NCBI GenBank assembly: GCA_014058105.1
Contig: JACGCM010002299.1
Span: 746,001 to 810,000, forward strand
Source of the DNA: Kingdonia uniflora
Lineage: Eukaryota; Streptophyta; Magnoliopsida; Ranunculales; Circaeasteraceae
Direction of reading: 5' to 3'
Length of the DNA stretch: 64,000 nt
Made by a program: the position numbers and the translations under genes. The notes beneath the pieces are model-generated. The model searched no databases, had not been told where the DNA came from, and saw only the letters and a list, made by a program, of their open reading frames with translations. This document shows, piece after piece, positions 1 to 10,965 of this stretch; the stretch's first letter is position 1; the number at the start of each line of letters is the position of its first letter.

Positions 1-1285
1 AGGTCTTACATAATTTAATGACTAATTGTGCCACCATATAACCCTCCTTCACGAATATCTGGATTGTTTTCTTCCCAATATATTCCTTACCAAGTTAAGA
101 AGAGAAGTACAATGCTAACTTACCATCCAACGGCCCCCACCAAGCCATTATAATTGCCTAATCATTCACTACTATAAACATACTTCTAGCAACTAAATAA
201 GAAGAATAGAGGGATTTTATCTTGATGTTAACGAACTCAGTATCTCCCTGACAGATATGGCAAAAATATACGAGTCTAATCTTCTCCACCAAGGTAAAGA
301 GGAAAATCTATACTCCTTCAGCTACATTGCTGCCACGTGAAACAATTTCGGCAGCACATTTAGTGTAATATTTCTAAAATAAAAGACCCTACCCCCTGTT
401 TATGCCCGTGTGACAAATTAAAGCAACAGGAGTGTAATATTTTTCTAAAACCCGGATGAAGAGAATATCATTCCTCTAAATTTAACTTCGCTATTTTTTT
501 CTTGAACATGGGAGCTCCATTTGTATTGATGCAATATTTGAAGAAGAAAAAATCACATTAGGACCCTTATCTAGAGAATATTAATTCCAGTGCTATATTA
601 GACCATCTTCATTTATTCAGCAGATTCCATGTGGAGTTTCAGGTGAACATCTATAGAAGGAAGAGGATGGCCGTTGATGTAAAAGTTGTAATTGAGACAA
701 TCTGGATCAAATGGTGTTATTTCTCTCACTGCCCTAATGTTTTCTTTCTCATCTCTTCTTGTGTTAACGATGCTCTCTCTAAGGGTGGTGCCACTCTTCT
801 CAAATCTCAAACTCTCGCTAAATCTCTTGCATCCAGTCAATTTTTTCTGATTTGTTGTCACCGAAGAGCAACTTATAATTAGAGGAATGGGCCATAAAAT
901 GGTACACCCAAATTCAATCACTATGGATCTAGTAAATAATGAACATCTTATTCAGTTTGAAACCATTGACGACTCAAACTCATGAGTCGCACCTTTTAAA
1001 TTAGCATTATCTCTTTGACAATCATACTTCTGACTATCATGGCATAATGAACATCTAGAATGTAGTATTTCCAGCATGCTAAGCATGTACCAATATATAA
1101 ATTGTTTACCAATGGCCTATTACGACCGTAAACCAACCGTCCCAATTGGATTCATCATCATCAAATATTGCCAGTTAGATTGAACCAAACTGGCCTTCAC
1201 CTTTGCTTCTGCTATGGCCCGACTTGACCTGAAATTTAAGATCAATGTTTTGATGTATTATTCGCACCCTGTGAAGATTATCTCA
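1..1285. other. Intergenic, no gene recognised
   Basis: AT-rich sequence without a recognisable coding region. Two short open frames overlap on opposite strands around 613-921 (102 codons minus, 83 codons plus). Neither shows a motif I know, and they mirror one another, so at most one could be real. The stretch reading TRRDEKENIRAVREITPFD on the minus strand is not low-complexity and might be a degraded terminal exon. I cannot name it. Confidence 0.3.
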
Positions 1286-1414
1286 AGTTGGAAGTGGAGT
1301 ATTTTTTTATTTTATTTTTGATTGGTAAACCATATATTAATAAGCATAAGTAATTACAAAAGAGGTTCCGTCAGACTGTAGAGAGACCTGCAACCATTCA
1401 GGCGGGGAACCAGT

Positions 1415-1807
1415 CTAAATAAGACCAAAATTGTCACCCATGGGTCTAGTGGCAATCACATGGGCAACTGAATTAGCAGTACCGGGTACAAAACATGCAC
1501 TAATATCAATAAACTGTCCAAACATTGCCAAACAGTCATGTAGAATAGCTTTAGTCGTCCAGGAAATCGTTGCTTCGCCGTTCTTAGAAAAGGAGTAAAT
1601 CGCCTCAGCATCAGTCTCGATAATAACTCTATGGAGTCCTCTCTCTCTAGCCCAGAGGACACCATTCAGAACTGCTAATGCCTCGCCTTCTTTATGAGAC
1701 GCAAATCGGCGAGAGGAAGCTCGGGCTGCACTAAAATTATTGTAAGTATCACGGATAACTAAACCGATATAATTAAACAGTTTATCTTTACAGAAAAAGG
1801 CATCCAC
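1415..1807 (-). pseudogene. LINE ORF2 fragment, RNase H-like (RVT_3) domain
   Basis: This 130-codon frame is a plant LINE-type RNase H domain. It has an EGEALAVLNGVLWARERGL segment with the catalytic Glu, then VIIETDAEAI with a catalytic Asp, then a degenerate FVPGTANSVAHVIA tail where active copies read R.N..AH.LA. It lies downstream of the zinc-binding fragment in the same element but in a different frame, so at least one frameshift separates them. Confidence 0.8.
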
Positions 1808-1974
1808 ATTGATTTTAGCCCACCCTAGGTCTGGAGGGACCCAGAAAGCCTTGAAAGCAAGACGGTCGTTTCAAAATACTGGTTCATTGTACAACCATTT
1901 ATTGAGTGTCCGAGAAATCTTGGAAGGGTCCGGCTTTGTATTATGAAAAACCCAGGCACACCGCGCCTTCCAAA

Positions 1975-2547
1975 TCATCCAGTACATAGAAAAACCATCC
2001 ATGTCCATGTGGCTTGGACAATAGGCCAAGTCGGGGGTGGCGAGAGCCACATCTCAATCCACGCTAGAAGAGAGATATGGGACAGCCCATGAAGAAGACC
2101 CCCATATATCGTGCCAAACCAGACAACACATGTAAAAGAGCATTCCAGGAAGATGTGATGCAACGTTTTGACAGGGGCTGAGCACAGCAGACAGAAAATA
2201 TCAGCCATGTCTAAACGCTCCCCTATATTAGCCCGACAGGGTATTATATTTCGTAAGCATTTCCAGGCAAATAACTGAGCTCTAGGAGTAGCCCTATTAT
2301 GCCATAATTTGAGATAAAATGATGGCTTTCCAGTAATCGGCTCCAAATGGATCCCCCTCAACAAGACGCGATAGGCCGATTTGATAGAAAACTTGCCATC
2401 TTTAGAGGGATACCATTTCAGGCTATCCCGCTCACCCAGTCGTGGAAGGATGATATGGGATATAAGGTCGGCCGAAGCATCCTCGCACCATTTATACAGT
2501 TCGTCCCTCCGCCAGGTACGACGAATCGGATCAATAAAATGATGCAC
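1975..2547 (-). pseudogene. LINE ORF2 fragment, zf-RVT zinc-binding domain
   Basis: This frame of about 190 codons matches the zinc-binding region that follows reverse transcriptase in plant LINEs. It has the DGKFSIKSAYRVL stretch, a PRAQLFAWKCL core and the spaced pattern CLLCSAP..TLHHIFLEC..VVW that gives the Cys/His ligands. The open frame starts at the 5' truncation point, so there is no native start codon. It is a remnant of the LINE at 1304-2549 and is not expected to be expressed. Confidence 0.8.
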
Positions 2548-2567
2548 CCAGTTGGAAGTGGAGTATT

Positions 2568-3164
2568 ATGACATGGGTGAGGATGCTAAGGTAATGATAA
2601 AAAATTGGAAGGTGAATTTTTTTAGAGATCAATCGATTATGAATAATTAGGTCAACCAACTAGGTCCAAAAAAATTTAAATAAATTTTCCAATAACGAAT
2701 TACTATTCTAATCCAAATTGATTAAATGAATAAACAATTATCAATGTGCAACGATAATCAACACAAGAACAAACAATTTTAACCCTGTAAAAAACCTTTT
2801 TCAGGAGAAAAACCCATAGGTTGTTGCCAAATCACCCGACAACTAAAAATTCACGATTGAAAAGAAATTACAATAATTCATTCATTTAAAGACTTGATAA
2901 ACACATTCCGTGGTTACCTCTATTCTAATTGAGCTTCTTGCAATCATTTCCTCATTCTCGCAACGCTTCGCTTTGGATCGTGCACCAAAATTTCAAAGCT
3001 TGAATCCCAAAAACTCTCAAAATCTAAAATTGGTATTAATTAGATTTTTGAAATTCTAGATCGTTCAACTTGAGGGTTAATTCTCGTTGAATTCCATCTT
3101 CTCTCAAAATATATTAAGCCCTAAAATTGGTTTTGGAAGGATTCGTCCTGGTATGGAACACCCC
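2568..3164. other. AT-rich spacer, possible degraded retroelement
   Basis: No coding frame is supported. A stretch near 2790-2830 (AACCCTGTAAAAAACC, then AGGAGAAAAACCCATAGG) resembles non-coding parts of plant LTR elements. The sequence runs straight into a polypurine tract and LTR at 3165, so it may be the internal 3' part of that truncated copia element. This is inference only. Confidence 0.3.
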
Positions 3165-3472
3165 AAGGGGGAGTGTTAGGAGTTGGGTCCTGCCTAACTG
3201 GGTTGGGGTGTCCTATTGGACTCCTAACAAACCCATAGGTCCTTTAGCCCAAGGTAGGAGCCCAATTGGTTTGGGGTGTCCTATTGGACTCCTATATGCG
3301 CCCTTTAGGGTTATGGGGGAGAGTTTGAGTAGGTTTGATAACCTATTCAATAGGCTATCAACTGTTGTATTACGTATAGTTTTACAGTTCTCAGTATATC
3401 AATAAGAACTTTATCTCTATTGCTCTCCAAATATATAACTGTTAATCTTCTATATTATTACTTTACTCAACA
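3165..3472 (+). mobile_element. 3' end of a copia-like element: polypurine tract plus LTR
   Basis: The purine run AAGGGGGAG at 3165-3173 is immediately followed by TGTTAGGAG at 3174, the classic junction of a polypurine tract with a 3' LTR. The LTR can be followed to ACTTTACTCAACA at 3472, giving about 299 bp with TG..CA ends. It contains an internal near-repeat (GGTTGGGGTGTCCTATTGG at about 3202 and a similar copy at about 3270). No matching 5' LTR is visible, so this is a truncated element. Confidence 0.65.
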
Positions 3473-4289
3473 ATAGGTATAAATATATTTTTAATTTAGA
3501 ATCTTCATAAATAAAATACCGAGAATTTTAGTAATTACTAGTATGCCGTATGCCGGTGGGACCGACTGCAAGTATGTATTATTGCAGTTTCTTTCAACAT
3601 GCTAGTAGTACTTGGGGGCCGTTTCACAGTTTCTGCAGACACAAAGAACAACGCTTTCACCCAAAAATTTGCCTCATGTATGGTGAACAGTTGTATATTT
3701 GGCCTATTTTGATGAATTTTCGCAATGACTGCTACATCATCTGACTTTCTAAGAGCATCAGGTGTAGCCTAGCTAAAGTATAGCTAGCAAGATGAGTTGG
3801 AAAGTGATATTTGAAAAAGTCAAAAAAATAGAGTCCCCAAAAACTACTTCATCGTAAAAAGAAAATTGACGTGTAACAAAAAAAAGGTTAAAAAAAATAT
3901 TTTTAACTTTTTTAAACACTTTCTACGTATTAATTTTAGTTAATAAAAGGTTTTTCACGTAATAAAGTTGTCCTAGTGGCTACCTAGATTTTTTTTCTCT
4001 CCTCAACAATGAAGAGAATGAGTATCGAAACCTAAAATAACTACGCTCTTGAGGAGGCTAAAAACATAATTTTTATCACTTTCTTCTATTTATTTTAACT
4101 ATAGAGCCTATGCTAGATGCTCTAAATACTTAGCATGGATAAATACTTTAGTGGAAGTTGTAAGGTGACTTACCACAAAATTTACTCAAGATTACAAGAC
4201 CCATTATTACTAGAGTACGCTAATAGGGGTACTAAATGCAATGAATAGTTTAAGAAAGAGGGTCTATAATTTATTAAATTATAAGGTAC
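3473..4289. other. Intergenic, nothing recognised
   Basis: AT-rich sequence. The short frame at 3550-3744 has no recognisable domain. No RNA gene or repeat was identified between the copia LTR and the MITE. Confidence 0.4.
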
Positions 4290-4292
4290 TAA

Positions 4293-4662
4293 AAGCATCT
4301 CCAACAGAGTGGTATGCTATTCCGGTTTACTATATCTATATTCTAGAATCGCACACTGTTTTCGTCCAACAACAAATTACGTTTTTTTTATTGGGCGCTT
4401 AACGGTTCAGCGCCTAACACCAAAAAGCCAAATGATATGTATTTTTTCTTGGGCGCTGAACGGTTCAGTGCTTAGCGTCTGTTAATCATTACATGCTAAA
4501 CGGTTTAGCGCCTAGGCGGTATGCGCATACTTGTCAAGTTCAAGTTTCGCATACTTTGGAGGGTATGGAGGTGAGTATGTTGAACACCATACCCCTATTG
4601 GATGGGTTTTTTGCAAGAGTATAGGAAAACCTTAACAACATACCACTCTGTTGGAGATGCTC
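4293..4662. mobile_element. Tourist/PIF-Harbinger-like MITE, copy 1
   Basis: The element is 370 bp long. Its terminal inverted repeats are near-perfect over at least 23 bp: 4294-4316 begins AGCATCTCCAACAGAGTGG, and 4639-4661 is its exact reverse complement. It is flanked by the trinucleotide TAA at 4290-4292 and 4663-4665, the target duplication typical of Tourist/PIF-Harbinger elements. There is no coding capacity. The interior carries three related palindrome-like segments (GGCGCT..AACGGTT..AGCGCC) at about 4395-4520. Confidence 0.85.
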
Positions 4663-4750
4663 TAACGTATCCGTTAGGGTTACAGGTTATTGGCCTTATG
4701 ATGAAAGCAGGCATTGTGCGGACAACATACAATCATGATACAGTTAGATG

Positions 4751-4941
4751 TGTAGAAACTAATACAAAAAAATAAGAGATTCGAGAAAGACTAACTTTAT
4801 TATTATTCGATTATTATAATGGAAGAAGACCTTCTCCTTATATAGTTACAATTACTTGGGCGCTAAGTAAGAATACTCTATATTTAGTATATATCTTATA
4901 TTAGGTATATTCTATATTCAACATATATTCTATATTCAACA
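4751..4941 (-). repeat. 3' LTR of the copia element
   Basis: 191 bp, with TG..CA ends on the plus strand (TGTAGAAACTAATAC to TATATTCAACA). The C-rich CTCCCCCTC at 4942-4950 is the minus-strand polypurine tract. Compared with the 5' LTR at 8249-8454, this copy lacks a short AT-rich segment and carries several substitutions, so the insertion is not recent. A TATATAAGG box lies in both copies on the minus strand. Confidence 0.9.
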
Positions 4942-5005
4942 CTCCCCCTCAAGATGGAGCATAGATGTCAATCATGCCCAGCTTGTCAATCATATCGTTA
5001 AATAT

Positions 5006-5710
5006 TCATCCACAAACTCCTTTCATAAGAATATCTGCAAGTTGATCTTCCGACTTCACGAATGGAAAAGATATACAATATTTGTCAATATTTTCTCTGA
5101 TAAAGAACCAATCTACTTCAACATGCTTTATACGGTCATGTTGAATTGGATTGTGTGCAATCATAATCGCTACTTTATTGTCAAAGTATAGATCCATTGC
5201 TTTCATGAGTTTAAATCCAAGATCATTCAATATATTTCGTATCCATAGTAGTTCACATACTCCATGAGCCATACCCCGAAACTCAAATTTTACACTTGAT
5301 CTAGCAACAACATTTTGCTTATTAGCTCTAAATGTCACCAAATTTCCACATACAAACGTAAAATAGCCTGAGGTTGATCTCCTGTTCGTCATATCTCCTG
5401 CCCAATCTGCATCGGTGTATCCCATTACTTCCATATCACCACCTTTCCAGAATAAAAGACCTTTTCCTGGAGATTTCTTCAAGTACCTTAGTATTCGAAA
5501 GACTGCATTCATATGTTTTTCACTTGGATTATGCATGAATTGACTTACGACGCTAATGGCATATGCAATATTCGGTCGAGTATGAGAGAGATAAATTAGT
5601 CTTCCCACTAAGCGTTGGTACCTTCCTTTGTCACATGGAACTTGGTCGGAAAACATTCCCAAGTGATGATTCGTTTCAATCGGTGTATCTACCGGTTTGC
5701 AATCAAGCAT
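5006..5710 (-). pseudogene. Copia reverse transcriptase C-terminus and RNase H
   Basis: This 234-codon frame starts at the conserved MLDCKPVDTPIE and continues with YQRLVGRLIYLSHTRPNIAY. The RNase H motifs are GYTDADWAGD, SSVKFEFRGMA (catalytic Glu) and DNKVAIMIAHNP, ending with VKSEDQLADILMKG before the 3' polypurine tract. It is the best preserved part of the element. Confidence 0.88.
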
Positions 5711-5790
5711 CCTAGTTTCTGCAAGAAGGTCTAATATATACTTTCGTTGAGAGATGAAAATACCTTGACTTGATCTTGCAACTTCAATGC

Positions 5791-5991
5791 CTAAGAAGTA
5801 TTTAACTGTCCCAAATCTTTCATCTCAAATTCCCGTAACAAATAGCTCTTTAGTGCCTCAATTTCTACTGAGTCATTTCCAGTAACAGCCATATCATCAA
5901 CATAAACAATAAGAGCGGTAAGCTTTCCTGACTTCCATTTTATAAACAATGTATGATCAGAATTACTTTGTCTATATCCAAATGCCTTCAT
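5791..5991 (-). pseudogene. Copia reverse transcriptase, YVDD block
   Basis: This 66-codon fragment carries SDHTLFIKW and the polymerase active-site motif IVYVDDMAVTG, followed by LREFEMKDLGQL. It continues the reverse transcriptase after a stop near 6027 and ends before the RNase H section at 5710, with a short frame change between. Confidence 0.85.
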
Positions 5992-6027
5992 GCTCTTCGA
6001 AAATAGTCCAAACCAAGCTCGTGGTGA

Positions 6028-7119
6028 CTATTTTAACCCGTACAATGCCTTCTTTAATTTGCATACTTTTCCTCCTTCAGAATTCGTGTGTCCAGGTGGT
6101 AAATCCATGTATACTTCTTCTTCTAAGTCTCCATTGAGAAATGTATTCTTCATGTCAAACTGTTGTAATACCCAACCTTGATTGGCTGCAAGAGAAATGA
6201 GTACACAAATAGTATTTATCTTTGCCACTGGGGCGAAGGTCTCCTCGTAATCCACACCATACGTTTGCGTATACTCTTTGGCAACTAGTCTGGCTTTATA
6301 CCTATTAATACTTCCATCTGAATTTATCTTTACAGTAAAGATCCAATGACACCCAACAATACGATATTCGTGGGGTTTATCAACAAGTTCCCAAGTGGAA
6401 TTCTTCGGTAATGCATTCATCTTTTCCTTCATGGCTTTCTTCCATCGTGGATTTGATAGTGCTTCTTGCAAATTACTAAAAATAGATACAAAAGATAATT
6501 GATTCATAGTGCATGTAAACGACTTAGCCAACCTATGGGTGGACACATAATCAAAAATTGGGTATTTGGCTTTATAATTAATATCTGGTTCATAAGTATA
6601 TTTTGGAATACCTTTAGTAGGCTTTTCTGAACGTCTAGGTTGAATATCATTAACAGTGCTAGGATTAAGTAATACCTGAGGTTCAACATTCTGCGGCAGT
6701 GCTTCGGTAGATGGTGTTAAAATGTTGGAGTCACGGGCAACTTCTACTACTTTAGCTTGATCTCTCCCTGTCGTCTGATCCTCTCTATTCATATGAAGTT
6801 CATCTTCAATACCCTGATCTCCCCCTGTCATCTGCTCTGCTTCACTTTCCTTTTCATCATCAATTAGGTTACTACGTCTGTTCAAATTACTCATCAAATC
6901 CTCTAGTTCCTGAAACATATCCCCAATAATAGGGACTTTTCCTTCACCATCATTATGTTTCTCCCCGTGAAGGGAAGATCCCACAAAATACACCTCCAAT
7001 TCTCGAAACGAAACATCCAAAAAGATATACACCTTCCCCTCCACAGGATCATAACAACGATGATCTTTTTTAAAATCAGCATATTCAAGAAACACACACT
7101 TTCGAGTACAATGATCCAA
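6028..7119 (-). pseudogene. Copia pol: integrase C-terminus and N-terminal half of reverse transcriptase
   Basis: This 363-codon frame begins in the integrase tail (CVFLEYADFKKDHRCYDP), passes an acidic linker, and enters reverse transcriptase at NPRWKKAMKEKMNALPKNST. Typical blocks follow: WIFTVKINSDGSINRYKARL, YEETFAPVAKINTI and FDMKNTFLNGDLEEEVYM. FDMKNTFL replaces the catalytic FDVKNAFL-type block but keeps the Asp. The frame stops at KKALYGLK, just before the YVDD region. Confidence 0.85.
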
Positions 7120-7128
7120 TTTTCATCG

Positions 7129-7527
7129 CTAATGTTTAGGTATATGAACAAAGACAACACATCCAAAAACACGTGGTTCTAGGTTTGGCATTGCAAGGAT
7201 GGTGATAAGATCATGAAGTTTTTGGAAGGGGGTCTGAAATTCAATGACCCTAGATGGTGTGCGGTTTATCAAGTAAGCAGCAGATTTTAACGCTTCTCCC
7301 CAATAATTCAATGACATATTTATTCCAAAAAGATATGCACGAACAACTTCTAACAGTTGTCTATTCATTCGTTTAGTTAACCCATTTTGTTGTGGGGTAT
7401 AAACATTAGAGGTTTGATGTCGAATGTCGTTATTTGTCAAGAACTCTGACATGTCATTACTAGTAAATTCTCTTTCATTATCAGATTGATACACTTGTAT
7501 CATCCTTTGGAATTGGGTCAAAACCAT
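7129..7527 (-). pseudogene. Copia integrase catalytic core fragment
   Basis: This 132-codon fragment includes the second catalytic Asp region (YQSDNEREFTS, where active elements read SDNGGEF) and the YTPQQNGLTKRMNR motif around the catalytic Glu. In active elements this reads GVAERMNR; here Glu is replaced by Lys in LTKR, so the enzyme would be inactive. It is separated from the zinc finger by stop codons. Confidence 0.8.
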
Positions 7528-7662
7528 CTGATAATTTTTTTAAAATACTTCAAAGACTTTACTTTTATGGGTAATTAAGGATACATACATCATGCGAGTA
7601 CACTTATCAATAAAAGTCACAAAATAACGAGCTCCAGACAATGAAAGAATACGTGCAGGATC

Positions 7663-7989
7663 CTATACATCAGAGTGAATAATACTAAAATGTTCTAAAC
7701 TTTTTTTAAAACTTGGAGAGTATGTAATACGATGACTTTTAACGAGTTCACAAATATCACATTTAAACTCTGAAATACTATAATTCGAAAATAAAGACGA
7801 ATTTAATTTCTGAAGATACCCGAAGGAGAGATGACCCAGTCGCTGATGCCATAACCACACATTAGCTTTTGCTTCTTCAATTCCTTCGACTTTATTCACT
7901 TGATGAATTATCTGCTCTCCACTATTAGTCAGGTCCAAATAGTATAAATTATCTTTTATAACACCACAACCAAGAACCTGCCGAGTCAC
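7663..7989 (-). pseudogene. Copia pol: pre-integrase region and integrase zinc finger
   Basis: This 108-codon fragment has LGCGVIKDNLYYLDL (the usual start of the GAG-pre-integrase region) and then the H-H-C-C zinc finger: WHQRLGH followed by CDICELVKSHR. It ends at an in-frame stop before the catalytic core. The sequence upstream jumps directly to the leader repeats, which shows that gag and protease were lost. Confidence 0.85.
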
Positions 7990-7997
7990 TATGTCAT

Positions 7998-8160
7998 TTA
8001 GTTTTCATAACTTCGAACTACTACAGTAATTTCGCACTACTACAATGATTTTCTGGTATCTGCTACAGTATCTTCGAACTGCTACAGTAGCTTTGAACAC
8101 TACTGTTACAGTGACCTCGAACTGTTACAGCTACAGTAACTTCGAACTTCGCAAGAGAAT
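7998..8160 (-). repeat. Degenerate tandem repeat in the copia leader
   Basis: Six or so imperfect units of about 19-25 bp carry the core CTACAGTAnCTTCGAAC (plus strand). Examples are TTCGAACTACTACAGTAA, TTCGAACTGCTACAGTAG and GCTACAGTAACTTCGAAC. They occupy the place where the untranslated leader and gag should be, between the primer binding site and the first pol sequence. Confidence 0.75.
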
Positions 8161-8229
8161 TAAGCTTCGTGACAGTAATTCGCAGCGGAATTCAATTCAA
8201 TTCAATTCGAAAGAACCATGTTCAATTAT

Positions 8230-8248
8230 CGAACCCGCTCTGATACCA
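8230..8248 (-). other. Primer binding site (initiator tRNA-Met type)
   Basis: The minus strand reads TGGTATCAGAGCGGGTTCG directly after the LTR end. TGGTATCAGAGC is the standard complement of the plant initiator tRNA-Met 3' end, used as the minus-strand primer site by most plant copia elements. Confidence 0.9.
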
Positions 8249-8454
8249 TGTTGAAACTAATACAAAAAATAAGTGATTCGAGAAGGACTAACTTTATTAT
8301 TATTCGATTATTACAATTGAAGAAGACATTTTCCTTATATAGTTACAATTACTTGGGCGCTAAGTAAGAATATCTTATATTTAGAGAATTATATATTTAG
8401 TATATATCCTATATTAGGTATATTCTATATTCAACATATATTTTATATTCAACA
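8249..8454 (-). repeat. 5' LTR of the copia element
   Basis: 206 bp, homologous along its length to 4751-4941. It contains the TATATAAGG promoter box on the minus strand, from which the element would be transcribed leftwards. It is followed on the minus strand by the primer binding site at 8230-8248. Confidence 0.9.
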
Positions 8455-8459
8455 AGATG

Positions 8460-9024
8460 GTCATATAGACTAGAGCTTGCTTTGGACGCTTTCTTTCTTC
8501 CAATCTCTCATATTTCACCATCTGAAATATTTTCAACATAAGAAGATTTTCTGCTTGACAACAGCAAACAATGTAGAGGAACACCTTAAAAGCAACACTA
8601 ATAATGCTATTTCATCTTTTCAAATTGTTGGTACTCCTACTGTAACCAACCATGAATAGGTTCCTAAAACTTGCTAATTATTACACGAAGAGATGCTCGG
8701 ATCCAATGGATACCTGCAAACGCCGTTCTAGTGCACTGCCCAGACAGACATGGTTACTAAGTCCGTGTAGCAAGAGCATTTGCCCTTCTTCATATTTAAC
8801 GATAATCTTGTTAAAGAAATGTTATTTTTAACCAGACTAGTTGCCTTATTTCAAAGGCACAAAAAACACAAAATAGGAAAAAGGAACAAGTGTACCAAAC
8901 AATAACAGTTTGGAGCTTTAAAACTCTACCCAATAACAGATTGAAGGACATTTAAAGATAAATGAATTGTATTAATTTGTACTCAAACGTAACATGCAAG
9001 CTCTGCTGTTTTGAGGTCAAAAAG
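8460..9024. other. Intergenic and 3' flank of the proteasome pseudogene
   Basis: No coding frame is supported. The right half is the AT-rich 3' flank downstream of the stop codon of the beta1 pseudogene. Confidence 0.4.
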
Positions 9025-10965
9025 TTACAGATATTCAAGTATATCCAGTAATGAATTGCGAGCTTCCAACTCCTCGTGCCACAATGGAAGGGTCTCCTCT
9101 GAACAGAAGTTCTTCGTCACACCTTCAGAGTTGATCTGCTAAAACAAGCCCATCGAACGGAAATAAGAGTCAAATACACTAGCTTCACAATTATGATGGC
9201 TATGTAAGGTATACTTGACTGCAATAGTTCATAAGAATTTGAAAGATCATGTATAATTAAAGTTATGATAGGTGGTACATATCCAAGTATGGTACCTATA
9301 ATGTTCTGAAACTGCCTCCTTTCTTGGTCGATTAAAAGAAAGAAATAATTCGAAATACTTATTTTCCCAAGTATGGCTGACAACATGAAGAGAAAAATAA
9401 ATGAAAAACTGAAATGGGTGACTCACAATGACAGTGTGAACGACACCTCCACAGCCTCCACTAGCACCGTCACAGGCAATGGCAAGAGAAACCCCCTTCA
9501 CCACTAGTTGCTGAAATTGAATGTAAGATGTTGTAAGACATAATGCTCAACATTACTTCAATGAAAAAAACTGGTTGTCTACAGAATTGGAACATGACAA
9601 GCATATGTTCACACAATCAAGTCATATATCTGTATGAGTATTTATAAAGGCTATTAACTTGGATTACATTTTCAAACATCAAAGTCTACATACCTCAGCT
9701 TCGTCTTTTGTCATATTTTCCTTTCATGCTTGATCAAGAAAGCCATACAGATAACTAGAACCTGATCCTGAGGGAAACAAAAGCTTGTTACTGAAGGTAA
9801 TGCATGCTGACATCACCAAATTCTGACTGATATGTAGACATGAAAATTGCGTAAATAACCAATGTAAAAATGAGGTAACAATGCCATACCTTCAATAGCA
9901 AAAGGTTGTACCAAAATGGTTCCGCCAAGAGGAACCGAGTATATTTTCCCACCTTCATATTTATCCCATCCCCTAACAATCATAGCAGTCCTCTGTCAAA
10001 CACAAAAGATATTGAAAAGAAGAAAATTAGCTCACTTTTTTTGTAACTGAATGTATAAACTATGTACAAACATATAGACCTATAATATTCAGAAAACCAA
10101 AGAGAAGAACTAATTGAGAAGACATTAACTATGGGAGAACAGATTTTTCAATCCTTTCTGCAAGAAAAGTTTCTCCAAACTTGTTATGTCTTACAGTATT
10201 ACAGATTTAGGTACACAAGATTAATAAAGGGCTGGTTGCTATTAAAACGAACTTCACTGTCTTACAGTATTGCTGATTTATTTACACAAGATCAATAAAC
10301 AAAACGTGAATCAAGGTGCAAGCTAAATCTTAATGTATCAGTTTGTGAATTTACTAGTTGAGAAAAAACAATCTGTTAAGGGTATGTCTCTCCGTCAGTC
10401 CATTGAACTTTGTAAGGTGCAATGATCTTACATTCTTCCACTGTCTAATACATGATGGAGCACCAATCAAAGAAGATAAGTGAAGGAACCATTTATCTTA
10501 ACAATAGCACATGATGAGACACACATAATACGGAAATTAGCGTGGCCGAAGATTTCCCAATGGCAATATGAAATCATTTTTTAACAGCATAGTTTCCACT
10601 TGAATAATGGAAGTAGCACTAATATAGATAGAAGTAGCGCTAATAAAATTATGAAACTTTTATTTGCATATTTTTTGAAACTTGTTGCAACAGATGGTGT
10701 TACTTAGCATATGCTGTAAAAGCTTTTATCAAATAAAATGATCAATGCGACTGATAGTTACACGAACTTAATCTCAAATGTGGTACTTTCTATGAATATG
10801 AATGGCCCCCAGAAATGCATTCCCACTAGATGTTGGTTAAATGTACATCCAACTATTCAGTAACGTAATAAATGAATGACCTACTATAGTACCTTATTCT
10901 TGTAGGACAAACGTCCAACTATGTTGGAGGCAACTTTGACGGTTGCAGGTTGCCCCTGTTGTATC
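9025..10965 (-). pseudogene. 5'-truncated pseudogene of 20S proteasome subunit beta1 (beta type-6, PBA1)
   Basis: Five exon-like blocks with GT..AG borders encode only the C-terminal half of proteasome beta1, the caspase-like catalytic subunit of the 20S core. They lie at about 10965-10893 (QQGQPATVKV), 9992-9890 ([19 protein letters not shown]), 9767-9694 (SGSSYLYGFLDQA), 9510-9427 (LVVKGVSLAIACDGASGG) and 9135-9025 (NSEGV..LPLWHEELEARNSLL). The N-terminal exons, including the active-site Thr, are not found upstream; a MITE lies at 11444-11785. The Trp after FLDQA has become a TGA stop (9724-9726), and GASGGVV carries an inserted Gly-Cys-Gly. Introns are kept, so this is a duplicated gene fragment and not a retrocopy. 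Confidence 0.88.

Larger units (their letters stand above)
1304..2549 (-). mobile_element. 5'-truncated LINE (non-LTR retrotransposon) with 18-bp TSD
   Basis: An identical 18-base direct repeat, AGTTGGAAGTGGAGTATT, lies at 1286-1303 and 2550-2567. Directly inside the left copy the plus strand is T-rich, which is the A-rich 3' tail of a minus-strand LINE. The body encodes the 3' end of a plant LINE ORF2: a reverse-transcriptase zinc-binding domain followed by an RNase H domain. Endonuclease and polymerase domains are absent. This is the usual product of incomplete target-primed reverse transcription. Insert length is about 1.25 kb. Confidence 0.9.
4751..8454 (-). mobile_element. Ty1-copia retrotransposon, complete ends, gag deleted
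   Basis: Two homologous LTRs bound the element (4751-4941 and 8249-8454), flanked by the identical 5-bp target duplication AGATG at 4746-4750 and 8455-8459. Read on the minus strand, the 5' LTR is followed by a tRNA-Met-type primer binding site. A purine tract precedes the 3' LTR. The interior encodes, in order, integrase zinc finger, integrase core, reverse transcriptase and RNase H, which is the copia order. Gag and protease are missing and pol is broken by stops and frameshifts, so the copy is dead. Total length is 3.7 kb. Confidence 0.93.

Noticed and set aside
8230..8248. tRNA-like sequence at the copia end
   Set aside because: It is the primer binding site complementary to tRNA-Met, not a tRNA gene; no cloverleaf surrounds it.
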